From Qipengyuania aestuarii (GTDB taxonomy: Bacteria; Pseudomonadota; Alphaproteobacteria; Sphingomonadales; Sphingomonadaceae), in contig NZ_JAIGNP010000003.1 of assembly GCF_019711535.1 (NCBI RefSeq), forward strand, positions 124,001 to 188,000: 64,000 nt of DNA, read 5' to 3'. The position numbers and the translations under genes were made by a program. The stretch's first letter is position 1. Every line of letters begins with the position of its first letter. The notes beneath the pieces are model-generated. The model worked only from the letters and a program-made list of their open reading frames with translations. It made no database searches and was not told the origin of the DNA. Of the stretch, positions 37,825 to 46,758 are shown one piece after another.

Positions 37825-38378
37825 CCATCCATGATAGATGAGCCCACATGCGATCGACAGTCGGACCTGATCGCAATCCCCGACCCCGCTGGATCGATGA
37901 CGAAGGACGCCGGGCGTCAACGATCTGGTGATCACTGGATTCCGGGAGCATCACACGGCGTCTCGGCAAGCCTTCGGCTCCCTTCCGTACTCCGCGCGGG
38001 TTACACTCTTCGAAGATTTGTTCGGTCCTCACCTTGACGGTGGCGACCATCATGAGGTCCGGATTTCGACATCTTCGCCTTGAGATCTTCCGCCCTCCCC
38101 TCCTGCTCCTGGATTCCTGGTCGGAGATCGTGCTTCCGGATGCTGCCCGACATTCGAGAAGACGATCTCGAAATCGCTACAGACTTGTCTCTCCCTCTTG
38201 TTCGGCGGCATGCGACCCGAGGACTCTCGCTTCAGTCATCCGACGACAGTTGGGTAGCTACTGAGAAGCACATGCTTCTCTGTCTTCTGGACGTTCGGCG
38301 GCTATTTTTGGACGTTCGCCGCGTGATCCATCCGGAGGTGGAGATGGTAGGCTGCGGCTCTTGCGATTCGATGCCTTT
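37825..38378. other. Intergenic region with an 18-bp inverted repeat and a 21-bp-phased direct repeat
   Basis: About 550 bases without a credible gene. GAGAAGCA-CA-TGCTTCTC (38263-38280) is a perfect inverted repeat with no following T-run. Just beyond it, TGGACGTTCG occurs twice (38288-38297 and 38309-38318), 21 bases apart. This region lies between the 3' end of the DUF2235 gene and the 5' end of the XRE gene, so it probably contains the XRE promoter. Confidence 0.45.
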
Positions 38379-39902
38379 CTAGGCGGCCTGGCCCAGGTCC
38401 GACGCTCGGACCTGGTCATCGGGTGCACGGCGCACTTCCTCGGACAGGATGGCTGCGTCCTTCGGCATTCTCAGCGGGTCGCCCGGGAAGATGTCGTCGG
38501 GATCATCGATCAGATCGCGGTTCAAGGCGAAGATCTCATCTCGCCGGTCCGCGTCACGAAGCACGTGGCGCGCGATGCGGAAGAGGCTCTCGCCGGGCTT
38601 GACGACATAGATCGGCAGTTCCGACTTGTCGGGAGGATCGAAGGTCGAACGCAGCGCCTCGATCTTCGCGTCAAGGTGCATCAAGGGGGCCGGTCGATAC
38701 TCCTCGCCGCCGAGCGCGGAGGACGGCATGAACCAACGCCGGAGCGCCGAGGGGTGGATGTCGCTGACGTCCGCGGGGCCGCCGCGCCTTGCGGTCAGCA
38801 GTCGGGTCTTCAGGTAGGCGATCCCCGAAGCGAGTATCCTGCCGACCGTCTTGCGTCCCTTCTCGGAGATTGGCGTGTTGGAGAGCGGGGCGTCGGCACG
38901 ATAGCGGATGTCGTCGAGCTGCGAACGACCGGCGAGGTTGACTTCCAAGCCCATGTCGATCGCTCCGCGCAGGATCCATTGCAGCGCTGCGTTGGAAAGC
39001 CCCCTCTCCGGTCCGCCGCCGCCGACCGATCCATGGTCGCCGGCGAACCATTTCTGCTGGTACGGGGCGTCCTCGTCGTAGGGATCGTGTCCGGCCTCGA
39101 TGTTGAGCTCGCGCACGTTGCGCCACAAGGTCGGCATGAAGTGGACGCGCCGTTCGTCGATCGCGACCGCATGCCTTCCGGCCTCGACGAGGCTGGACAG
39201 CTGGGTGTCGTGTTGGCCGTACCGCTTGTCGGGAGTGCGATCGAAGGTCGCGGCGACGGCCTTCCAGCCCAGGGAGCCGACCGTGTCCCAGACACCGCAG
39301 TATCGTATCTTCACGAGGTCGGCTTCGAAGGTCGGTTCGGCACGACGGCGCCATGCGAGTTCCGACTCGGACACACAGAGGGTCGGACAGTGCCGGCGGC
39401 GGAATTCCAGCAATTCCTCGGGTTCGTCCGCATCGCGATCGGCGTGGCAACCGTAGAGCTCCCAGGCCCTGCGTATCTGGTTCGCGTCGTTCACCGAGAT
39501 GATGCCGGCGCACTTGATGAAGCCGATGAAGGTCCGCGCCGTGAATGCGCCCCGGCTGAACCCGAAGACGAAGATCTCGTCCCCGGGCCGGTAGTTGAAG
39601 ATCAGGAAGCGGTAGGCCTCCTGCACGTTCGCCACCAGACCCTTTCCGAAGGCGCCTCCGCGGAAGGTCTCGTCCGACGCCGTCCCGACACCCTCGTCGT
39701 AGAACACGATCTAGTCACGCCCGTCGTCGGCGACGGGTGGAACGCTCTCCGCGAGCAGCACGACGTTGGTCGGGTGCTGCTTGACGTCGAGCTTGTTCCA
39801 GGATCCATCGAAGCAGAAGACGAGCCGCCTGGACTTCGGTGTATCATCCGTCACCTCTTCCACTCCGAGTTCGAGTTCGTCCTGCATCCTGTCCATCCTC
39901 AT
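38379..39902 (-). pseudogene. DUF2235 (Tle1-like hydrolase) with LysM domain, interrupted by an in-frame amber codon
   Basis: Two in-frame pieces of one gene. The first (39714-39902) ends RRLVFCFDGSWNKLDVKQHP, TNVVLLAESVPPVADDGRD; then TAG (39711-39713) is followed without a frame change by IVFYDEGVGTASDETF. DUF2235 proteins read ...GQ-IVYYDEGVGT here, so TAG stands in for a CAG codon (one C-to-T change). The body holds the nucleophile motif FGFSRGAFTART and downstream His/Asp segments of an alpha/beta hydrolase, related to T6SS Tle1 phospholipases. A LysM motif is at the C-terminus (IYVVKPGESLFRIARHV, FPGDPLRMP). The remaining frame is undamaged, so inactivation is recent, or the codon is read through. 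Confidence 0.8.
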
Positions 39903-39960
39903 TCAGTAGCGCCGGGGGCGACGCGCAGGCGGTCCGCGAGCGGACCGCCTGCACATCCGA

Positions 39961-40164
39961 TCACTTCTCCCTCGTGGTCGTGCTGGGGCTGCTCTTGCCG
40001 TGCTTTGCGGTGACAAACCGGCCGCTGATCGCGCTGCGATAGCTGCCTCCCGTGCTTCCGCTCTTCCCCGCGGCCTCACGGACCGTGGTCCGGGGACTCG
40101 CCTTGCCGTGCTTGCTGGTGACGTAGCGCCCGCTCTTGGCGCTCCGGTAGCGGCTGCCTGCCAT
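39961..40164 (-). CDS. 67-aa basic protein with internal duplication
   Basis: The protein is built of two copies of one 25-residue unit: YRSAKSGRYVTSKHGKASPR and YRSAISGRFVTAKHGKSSPS, each ending with TT-(V/T)-RE. Small proteins of this YRSAxSGR(Y/F)V type are widespread and of unknown function (databases sometimes carry a misleading transporter label). GGAGAA lies about 6 bases before the ATG. It lies between the DUF2235 gene and the nuclease-helicase gene, on the same strand. Confidence 0.75.
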   Translation of the reverse strand: MAGSRYRSAKSGRYVTSKHGKASPRTTVREAAGKSGSTGGSYRSAISGRFVTAKHGKSSPSTTTREK

Positions 40165-40273
40165 GTCCGTTCTCCTTCTTCAGTTCCTGGTCGTCCCGGC
40201 TCCTCGATTCGCCGGTGACTCCCTCTTACCGATGAAGGGTGTCAGAACTCGTCACCCATGATGCTGGCGGTCT

Positions 40274-43200
40274 TCAGTTTCCCCGCTCCGCCAGCAGGCA
40301 GAGAGTGTTGGCGAGCTTCATCTGCTCCACCGTTCGTACGGGAGCTTCGAGAAGTGCAGGACTCGCTATCACCCGGGCGCGGATCTTGGCCCGCGACACG
40401 GCCACGTTGATACGGTTGGTCGAGAGGAGGAATTCCAGCCCTCGCGGGACCTCGTCGCCGTCCGATGTCGTCATCGAGACGATGCATACGGGCGCCTCCT
40501 GTCCCTGGAACAGATCGACCGTACCGACCCGGACCTCATCGCCCAGTGCTTCGCGAAGCGCGTTCACCTGGGCGTTGAAGGGAGCTACCACGAGGATGTC
40601 GCGTTTCCCGATCGGTCTGGTCCTGCCCTCCCTGTCCGTGAAGGTCGCACCCGAGACCAGCTCGATCTCCTCGCGAACACGCTCGATCTCCTCGGGACTG
40701 ACCTGGGCGCACCCCGCGTGCTCGACAGGGACGAGCCGTGCGCCGGCGAGATCATCCCCATCCGGGGACGCGATGCTCTGGGCCGAAGCGGCGGCGTCGT
40801 TGTCGAGCCGACCCTCGTAGACCGCGGAGGAGATGAAAGCGCAGACGTCGTCGTGGAGCCGCCGTGTGATGGGAAGGAAGATGCCCCGTTCGGGAGGCAC
40901 GGTCCGTTCCTTGCCGATGAGGTATTCGAGACTGGAGAGGCCGCTCTCACCAGGGTGACTCCCCTGCAGGGGCTGCGGAAGCTGGAGGGGATCGCCCACG
41001 AGCACGATGTTCTTCGAGGAGCGAGACATCGCCACCACATTGGCCAGCGAGACCTGGCCAGCCTCGTCGATCACGAGATGATCGAACTGCGCATCGGGAT
41101 ATCGCGCGAAGTGCCAGGAGGTGGCACCGACCACATCGGCGCCGGCGATCTCCGGAGCGTCATTGTCTCGCACGACCACGACACCCGGATGGTCCACCCC
41201 GTCGCCTTCCGACGACACCTTCTGGGCGATCGAGCAGACAACGCCCCTTACCTGCGCCTCGTCGGCGATCGCCTTCAGCAGGTTGCCGATCGCACGGTGG
41301 CTGTTCGAGGACACGGCCACGCGTCGGCCGGTCTTCACCAGCGCGACGATGGCCTTCGCGCTCACATACGTCTTGCCCGTCCCCGGAGGCCCTTGGATCC
41401 CGAGGGCCGTCCCATCCATCCCGGCGATCGCGGCGACCGTCCCCGCGACCAGGTCCTCATCCGCGGTCACTATGGGATGGCCGACATTCCGACCCGCCAG
41501 TCTGGGCATCGAACGCGTGAGGAGATCGACGACTGCGGAGGCGCTTGGGTCGTTCTCGATGATCCTGTCCGTGACGGCGGCGATGGCGTCACGCAGCTTG
41601 TCGTTGCGCAACGGACGTTCCGGTATCAGATCCAGCCTGTCGGGAAGCGGTCCCTTGGCGGTGGTCCTGCGCAGGATCAGGGTCCGCGCCCTCTCGTCGA
41701 GCGATACGAGATTGATGCTTTCCGGCATCAAGGCAGGCTTGACACAAGGGCTCTTTCCAGCGCGCAGCTTCGTTTCCTGCTCGGGGAAGCGGTATTCGCG
41801 CTCGTTCGAGCGCGCCGTCGCCTTCCATTTGGGCCCGGTGGCGACGAGGCCCTGGATGCACTCCAGGTCGTCGCGCAGATCCTCGCTCTCCTGCGTCAAT
41901 CGATCGAAGATGGCCCAGTACGCGGGCTTGTCCTCGCGCTTGTGGAACCGTGACAGGTCGAGCAGGAGATCGGCGACTTCCTCGCCATGCCGTTCGCCAA
42001 CGGGCCGGAGACGCTCCCGCAGCCTCCGATCCTCTTCCTCCTCCTCGTCGGTCCCGGCATCGGCGGCCGGCCCAGGGGTGTGACCAAGGACCGGGAAGGG
42101 ACCGTCCGGCCTCACGTTCTCGATCAGCCAGTCCCGCAGCAACTGTGTCGAGATGCAGTCGGTCCTGTTGTAATCGCGGATTTCGTCGAGAATCTGCGCG
42201 TCCCCGGTCTTGCGCCATTTCTCGTAAGCCACCACGCTGGCCCCCGCTGTCGCCACGTCCGCATCGCGCTTCGGCATGTAGAACGCTTCCAGATCCTTGA
42301 TGGAGTAGCCCTTCTCTGACGCGATCAGCGATCCCGATACGACCTTGTGCAGATCGACGAAGCGCCGTTCCCGCTGCAGCTGGTCCATGGCCGCCTCGCG
42401 CGTCCGGTGCTGTGCGGTCAGCCTGCGCAGTGCGGCTATTTCGTAGTTCGCATAGTGATAGATGTGCGCCTTTGGATGATCACGCATATGGGACGACAGG
42501 AAGTCGAGCAGGTCCGCGGTGAGGCGTGCCTCTTCGTCATGGTCGTGGGCCCAGAAATCGACGAAGTGCCAGCCACCTCCCTTCCGCAACCAGATGCCGT
42601 GGAGATATTCCAGTCCGCCGTCCGGGTAGTAGGGATCGCCCTCGATGTCGTAGAACAGATCGCCCTCGTCCGGCTCGGGCAGCAGGTCGAACCCGCGCCC
42701 TTCCACTTGATCGCGCAGCACGAACCGGGGTTCGCCGCCCGCCCGGCGTGAGGTCTGGAGACGGGCCTGGGTCCGCAGCCTGTCCAGGGTCTCGGTGGAG
42801 ATCATCTGGACCTTCGCAGGAGCCTGCGCGAGCGCCGTCATGGTGTCGATGCCCGCGTCGCGGAGCTTGTCGCGCTGGACCCGAGTGATGTTGGCGACAA
42901 GGGCAAGACTGTCGGACCGCTCCCATTCCGCTTCGCAATGCGAAGTCCAGCGGCAGAGCGCGCACGCGGAGACCGGCTCGGGGACGGTGTCCGGCCGTTC
43001 GTCGACGAACGAGACGAGACTCGAACGCGCGCGGCGAGCGTAGGCCGAGACGTCATCGAGACGGATGGTGAAACGGGTGCCGTCGCCGAGTTCGAGGTGG
43101 GCGTTTGCGGGCGGGTTACCCTGCATCTTCGTAAGCATGTCGCTGTAGAGGCACAGCTGAAGAACGTGTTTCGGGTCGGGGCGTCGCTTGAGCTTGGTAT

Positions 43201-43600
43201 CCACCACCTCGTAGGACCACTCGCCCAGCGCAGAAGGGGTCTCCACCTTCTCAAGGAAGTCGGAATAGCCGCCCCATACCCCGTCGAGCATGGCGCCCTG
43301 GAAGATGACATCGGCACCCGCTTGCATTGCGAGAAGTGTATCGGCCACGCAGTCGGCGATCGGGCGGCCGTCGGTCTCGATCTCCACGACATCACGCCCG
43401 CCCTTCCTGAGGCTGTCGAGGAAGGACAGTTCGTGCGCATCGCCCTGTTCCTGGAGGAGGGCGGCCTCTTCGGCATCTTCGTCGGGCCGAACGTCCCCGA
43501 CCTCGATCCTGCGCAGGTCCAGGGTCGTGGCATGCCTGCACCCCTTGAAGCGCATCAGGTCGGATGCGGAGAACCGGAACTCGCCGTCTATCATCTGCAT
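40274..43600 (-). CDS. TM0106-type RecB-like nuclease fused to a superfamily I helicase
   Basis: A 1108-residue protein. Residues 1-225 form a RecB/Cas4-like nuclease: Asp114 (GGYSDFLEK), Asp134-x-Lys136 (YEVVDTKLK), HVLQLCLYSDML, and four cysteines (C21, C213, C216, C222) placed as for an AddB/Cas4 iron-sulfur cluster. A predicted RNase H-like exonuclease region follows (LFYDIEGDPYYPDGG, FVDFWAHDHDEEA). The C-terminal half is a DNA2/UPF1-type helicase with Walker A GIQGPPGTGKTYVS, Walker B HLVIDEAGQ, VGDPLQLPQP and a late motif INVAVSRAK. Such fusions are predicted to unwind and digest DNA. AGGAG precedes the ATG. The gene is divergent from a WYL regulator, which suggests a regulated defence unit. 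Confidence 0.88.
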   Translation of the reverse strand: MQMIDGEFRFSASDLMRFKGCRHATTLDLRRIEVGDVRPDEDAEEAALLQEQGDAHELSFLDSLRKGGRDVVEIETDGRPIADCVADTLLAMQAGADVIFQGAMLDGVWGGYSDFLEKVETPSALGEWSYEVVDTKLKRRPDPKHVLQLCLYSDMLTKMQGNPPANAHLELGDGTRFTIRLDDVSAYARRARSSLVSFVDERPDTVPEPVSACALCRWTSHCEAEWERSDSLALVANITRVQRDKLRDAGIDTMTALAQAPAKVQMISTETLDRLRTQARLQTSRRAGGEPRFVLRDQVEGRGFDLLPEPDEGDLFYDIEGDPYYPDGGLEYLHGIWLRKGGGWHFVDFWAHDHDEEARLTADLLDFLSSHMRDHPKAHIYHYANYEIAALRRLTAQHRTREAAMDQLQRERRFVDLHKVVSGSLIASEKGYSIKDLEAFYMPKRDADVATAGASVVAYEKWRKTGDAQILDEIRDYNRTDCISTQLLRDWLIENVRPDGPFPVLGHTPGPAADAGTDEEEEEDRRLRERLRPVGERHGEEVADLLLDLSRFHKREDKPAYWAIFDRLTQESEDLRDDLECIQGLVATGPKWKATARSNEREYRFPEQETKLRAGKSPCVKPALMPESINLVSLDERARTLILRRTTAKGPLPDRLDLIPERPLRNDKLRDAIAAVTDRIIENDPSASAVVDLLTRSMPRLAGRNVGHPIVTADEDLVAGTVAAIAGMDGTALGIQGPPGTGKTYVSAKAIVALVKTGRRVAVSSNSHRAIGNLLKAIADEAQVRGVVCSIAQKVSSEGDGVDHPGVVVVRDNDAPEIAGADVVGATSWHFARYPDAQFDHLVIDEAGQVSLANVVAMSRSSKNIVLVGDPLQLPQPLQGSHPGESGLSSLEYLIGKERTVPPERGIFLPITRRLHDDVCAFISSAVYEGRLDNDAAASAQSIASPDGDDLAGARLVPVEHAGCAQVSPEEIERVREEIELVSGATFTDREGRTRPIGKRDILVVAPFNAQVNALREALGDEVRVGTVDLFQGQEAPVCIVSMTTSDGDEVPRGLEFLLSTNRINVAVSRAKIRARVIASPALLEAPVRTVEQMKLANTLCLLAERGN

Positions 43601-43638
43601 GAGGCATTTCTCCTTCGCCTAGCGGATACTAGCAAGGG

Positions 43639-43655
43639 ATGACAGAACGTGTCAT
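43639..43655. promoter_or_regulatory. Palindrome between the nuclease-helicase and the WYL regulator
   Basis: ATGACA-GAACG-TGTCAT is a perfect 6+5+6 inverted repeat in the centre of the 64-base gap between the two divergent start codons. It is a natural operator for the WYL protein to control both genes. Confidence 0.65.
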
Positions 43656-43664
43656 GGTCATTCC

Positions 43665-44654
43665 ATGTCCCTCGTAAAGGCCACCCAGCTGCTAAGGATC
43701 GCCATGCGCGCGACGGGTCGGAGCGGAGTCACCCTCCAGGATATCCGGGAGGAGATCGGTTGCTCGCACCGGACGGCACAGCGCTGGACCGCGGCACTCG
43801 AAGAGGCGTTCCCGCAGACGGTCATGGAGGATGGCGATGATCGCCAGCGGCGATGGAATGTCCCGGCACGATACGTCGCGCCTCTATTGACGCCGAGCGG
43901 CGACGAATTCGCGGCGCTGGGAGCGGCGATCGCCGAGCTCGACAACCGCGGCCTCGCCGAGCAGGCGCGGCTCCTCCGGGACCTGCGTGCCAAGATGAGG
44001 ACGCTCTCGCCGGTGAGCGGCCGGGCGCGCAACGAGGTGGACGAGGAGATCATGCTCCAGGCGCTCGGACACGCCACGCGCCCCGGACCGAAGCCGGCAG
44101 TCATCGCGGAGGTCGAGGCCGCGCTGATCGAGGCCTTCAAGGGGCCGTTCCTGATCGAGACGACCTACGAGAAGGTGTCGGGTGACAAGCGGCGCCGCCG
44201 ACTTGCTCCCCATGGACTTCTGCTGGGAACGCGCAGGTATCTGGTCGCGCGTGACGTAGAGAAGGCGGTCTTCGCTCCGTTGCAGCATTTCCGTCTGGAG
44301 GGGCTCACGCAGATACAGGTGCTTTCCGAGACCTTCGAGCCCGACCGGGATTTCGAACTGCGCAAGCACGCCGAGACCGGCTTCGGATCCTATGTCGACG
44401 AGCGACAGGTGGTGACCGTGGTCTGTCGTTTCGCTCCTATAGCGGCCGGGCGAGCGAGCGAGTTCCTCTTCCATCCCACCCAGAAGCTCGAACACGAGAA
44501 GGACGGTTCGCTACTGGTCCGGTTCAAGGCCTGCGGCCTTCTGGAGATGTGCTGGTTCCTCTATCAGTGGGGCGATTCCGTCGAGGTCCTGCAACCGTCC
44601 GAACTGCGGGAGATGGTGCATCCCTATCGGCGACCATTCTCCGCTTTTCCGTGA
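43665..44654 (+). CDS. WYL-domain transcriptional regulator
   Basis: A 329-residue regulator. A winged helix-turn-helix occupies the first 65 residues (TLQDIREEIGCSHRTAQRWT). A WYL domain lies around residues 165-230 (LAPHGLLLGTRRYLVARD; the WYL tripeptide is RYLVA here), followed by a WCX-like C-terminal domain (GLLEMCWFLYQWGDSVEVLQ). WYL proteins such as BrxR and CapW sense nucleic-acid signals and repress neighbouring antiphage genes. The divergent nuclease-helicase with a shared palindrome fits this model. A terminator follows 72 bases after the stop. Confidence 0.88.
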   Translation: MSLVKATQLLRIAMRATGRSGVTLQDIREEIGCSHRTAQRWTAALEEAFPQTVMEDGDDRQRRWNVPARYVAPLLTPSGDEFAALGAAIAELDNRGLAEQARLLRDLRAKMRTLSPVSGRARNEVDEEIMLQALGHATRPGPKPAVIAEVEAALIEAFKGPFLIETTYEKVSGDKRRRRLAPHGLLLGTRRYLVARDVEKAVFAPLQHFRLEGLTQIQVLSETFEPDRDFELRKHAETGFGSYVDERQVVTVVCRFAPIAAGRASEFLFHPTQKLEHEKDGSLLVRFKACGLLEMCWFLYQWGDSVEVLQPSELREMVHPYRRPFSAFP

Positions 44655-44726
44655 TCGGATGAACGTTATTGAGCGCCCCCGTTATATCGGGTGTCCTAAC
44701 CTGAGACCTGGTTGGTCGCACAGGCC

Positions 44727-44751
44727 GGAGGGCAGCTTCGCGCCCTCCTTT
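44727..44751 (+). terminator. Terminator after the WYL regulator gene
   Basis: GGAGGGC, loop AGCTTCGC, GCCCTCC, TTT: a perfect 7-bp GC-rich stem with a short T-run. It also marks the change from the defence-like block to the following cargo with different codon texture. Confidence 0.7.
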
Positions 44752-44808
44752 CCGCCATTCAACGGGCTGTGCTCTCTCTCCGAGAGCCGTCGTTCGTTAG
44801 GCTCACTT

Positions 44809-45753
44809 TTAATGTTCGGAATTCGCTCCAGCGTCTCTTCTCCCAGCCCGATAGTCTGGGAGAGGAGGATCTGATGTCATTCCCCTGACCTCGACATCTT
44901 CGATTTTCTCTCTGACAGGCCCGAGGTCGCGACTGAGTCCGCGAAAGACCGCTTCCCCTTCGATCAGAGAATTTTCGATCGCCGGAATGCCGCTCTTTGC
45001 CTGGGAAAGCTTATTCTCAGCGTTCTGTACCCCTTCGCGGAATTGGCGAAGACGTCTTCGCGCGCTGGTGGAAGCGCTTCCGTCGGAAATTCGGCGATCT
45101 GCGTCTCGAAGATCATTTCCCCATCCACCGACCCGTTGCCGCAAGTCCGACAGTCTTCCTTTTGTTGAGGCCAAATCTTCGTCCCATCCTTCCGCGTCCG
45201 ATGCCAGATCGGCCGTCGTGACTCGAAGCCGGGCAAGATCCGAGGTGATCGCCCGCTGCTTTTCTGGTTCCAGTCCTTCGTTCAAAGCGCGGACACTGTT
45301 TGCCACGCTCTCGACGGTAGCGGTCGCATTCCCCCCAAAAAGTCCGGTTCCGTCCGAGGCCGGGATGATCTTCCTTCCTGAATTGTCGGCGTATATGCCT
45401 TGACGGCCCCTTCGACCCTCGAGCACCAGCGCGGCCTCGCCGGTTATCAGGTTGGTACTGATTGTCGCTTCAAGGCCGTCAACTTTCGCTGCATCAGGAT
45501 CGAGAGTCAGCACAACGAGAACGTTTCCCGGTCCATTTTCCGCCAGGCGGACCGATGTTACCCGACCCACAGGAACACCCGACAATGTTACGGTCGACCC
45601 CGGCTGAAGGCCTTCCACGGAGCGATCAAACCTGACGAGATATGTTTCCTGATTGGGCGTGGGATCGAGAAGCCACACCGCAAAAGCGATGGTGGCAAGC
45701 ATCAGAATGCCAACGATCCACCCCACTAAGGAAAAGTTTGCGTTAGTTTCCAT
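44809..45753 (-). CDS. MCE (MlaD-type) domain protein
   Basis: A 314-residue protein. One N-terminal membrane segment (LVGWIVGILMLATIAFAVWL) is followed by the MCE domain (residues 35-115: YLVRFDRSVEGLQPGSTVTL, SGVPVGRVTSVRL, TNLITGEAALVLEG). A long helical, coiled-coil-like C-terminal tail follows. MCE proteins ferry lipids between membranes, normally with an ATPase and a permease, which are not present here. I use METNANFSLVGW (45753) as start. It stands at the end of the unit with the hydrolase and the UbiB-like kinase, 129 bases downstream of the hydrolase stop. Confidence 0.82.
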   Translation of the reverse strand: METNANFSLVGWIVGILMLATIAFAVWLLDPTPNQETYLVRFDRSVEGLQPGSTVTLSGVPVGRVTSVRLAENGPGNVLVVLTLDPDAAKVDGLEATISTNLITGEAALVLEGRRGRQGIYADNSGRKIIPASDGTGLFGGNATATVESVANSVRALNEGLEPEKQRAITSDLARLRVTTADLASDAEGWDEDLASTKGRLSDLRQRVGGWGNDLRDADRRISDGSASTSARRRLRQFREGVQNAENKLSQAKSGIPAIENSLIEGEAVFRGLSRDLGPVREKIEDVEVRGMTSDPPLPDYRAGRRDAGANSEH

Positions 45754-45882
45754 CTTGCACGCAAACAGGGATTTTTCCGTCCGGCAGAGGTGCCGAAACA
45801 TTGAAAGTTCGCGCCCCGCGTGCTCCTAGGGTGTCCGCCACAGTACCTGACCGAGGTTGGCCTTGTGGCGCAATCATTAGGG

Positions 45883-46758
45883 TCACAGTTTTACAGGGTG
45901 AGTTTCGACCAGGAAACGCTGTACTGCGTCGCCGAACGCATCGTTCTCGTCGCCCGCGACCATATGCGACGCACCAGCGATATCGCTGAATTTTGCATGG
46001 GGAACCAGTTTCCGGAATTCAGCGGCGCCTTCGGGAGAAACAAGGTCGCTAGATCCACCGCGCACGAGATGGACCGGGAGCGACAGCGCCGACGCAGCCT
46101 GAACAAGCTCGGTCGACCCGGCGGAAACGTCGTCGGTAATGGTGCGTCGGCGCGTAACGTTCTCGACGAATGCCGGATCCCAGTGCCAATAATACCGCCC
46201 GTCCCGTGCCTTTCGAAGGTAACTCTTCAATCCCGAGGAACTTTGCCGTCTCTCGCGGTGCGGCAGATATGCTGCGATTGAAGCGGAAGCGTGCTCGGGC
46301 GATTCGAACCCTTCTCGGGCGTGCTGCGCCATGAAGCCGAGGACCCGCGCGACCCCGTTCGCTTCCATTTGCGGCGTAATGTCTACGAGGGTTAGCGAGG
46401 CGAACGTGCCGGGCGCGATCGTGCCCTCGGCCACAAGGCCCGCCAATCCTCCCAGCGACGCACCGATCAGCGCCGGATTGCGCTCGAAACTCTGCGCAAC
46501 TGCAACGAGATCCCGGCCGAAATCGTGCACATCATAAGCGCCGGTCGGGGACCATGGACTTTCGCCATGCCCTCTGAGATCGAGGGCAATCGCTCGGTAT
46601 CCGGCCCGGCCCAGGCGAGTGCCGACCTTTCTCCAGGCGCGCCGTGTCTGTCCGCCTCCATGAGCCAGAAGCACAGGGAAACCGTCAGCCGGTCCGAATG
46701 TACTTGCGACAAGCGTCAGGCCGTCGGCACCAGGAAGCAACAGGCGATCCTCGTTCAC
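45883..46758 (-). CDS. Alpha/beta-fold hydrolase
   Basis: A 291-residue protein. The oxyanion-side motif is LLAHGGGQTRRAW; DLRGHGESPW follows; the nucleophile elbow is IGASLGGLAG (Ser in G-A-S-L-G-G), the acid is probably in the strand before SSDLVSPEG, and the catalytic His is in IAGASHMVAGDEND. This is the pattern of the peroxidase/esterase-type alpha/beta hydrolases; the substrate is unknown. The ATG overlaps the stop of the UbiB-like gene (ATGA), so both are co-translated in the MarR-led operon. Confidence 0.88.
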   Translation of the reverse strand: MNEDRLLLPGADGLTLVASTFGPADGFPVLLAHGGGQTRRAWRKVGTRLGRAGYRAIALDLRGHGESPWSPTGAYDVHDFGRDLVAVAQSFERNPALIGASLGGLAGLVAEGTIAPGTFASLTLVDITPQMEANGVARVLGFMAQHAREGFESPEHASASIAAYLPHRERRQSSSGLKSYLRKARDGRYYWHWDPAFVENVTRRRTITDDVSAGSTELVQAASALSLPVHLVRGGSSDLVSPEGAAEFRKLVPHAKFSDIAGASHMVAGDENDAFGDAVQRFLVETHPVKL

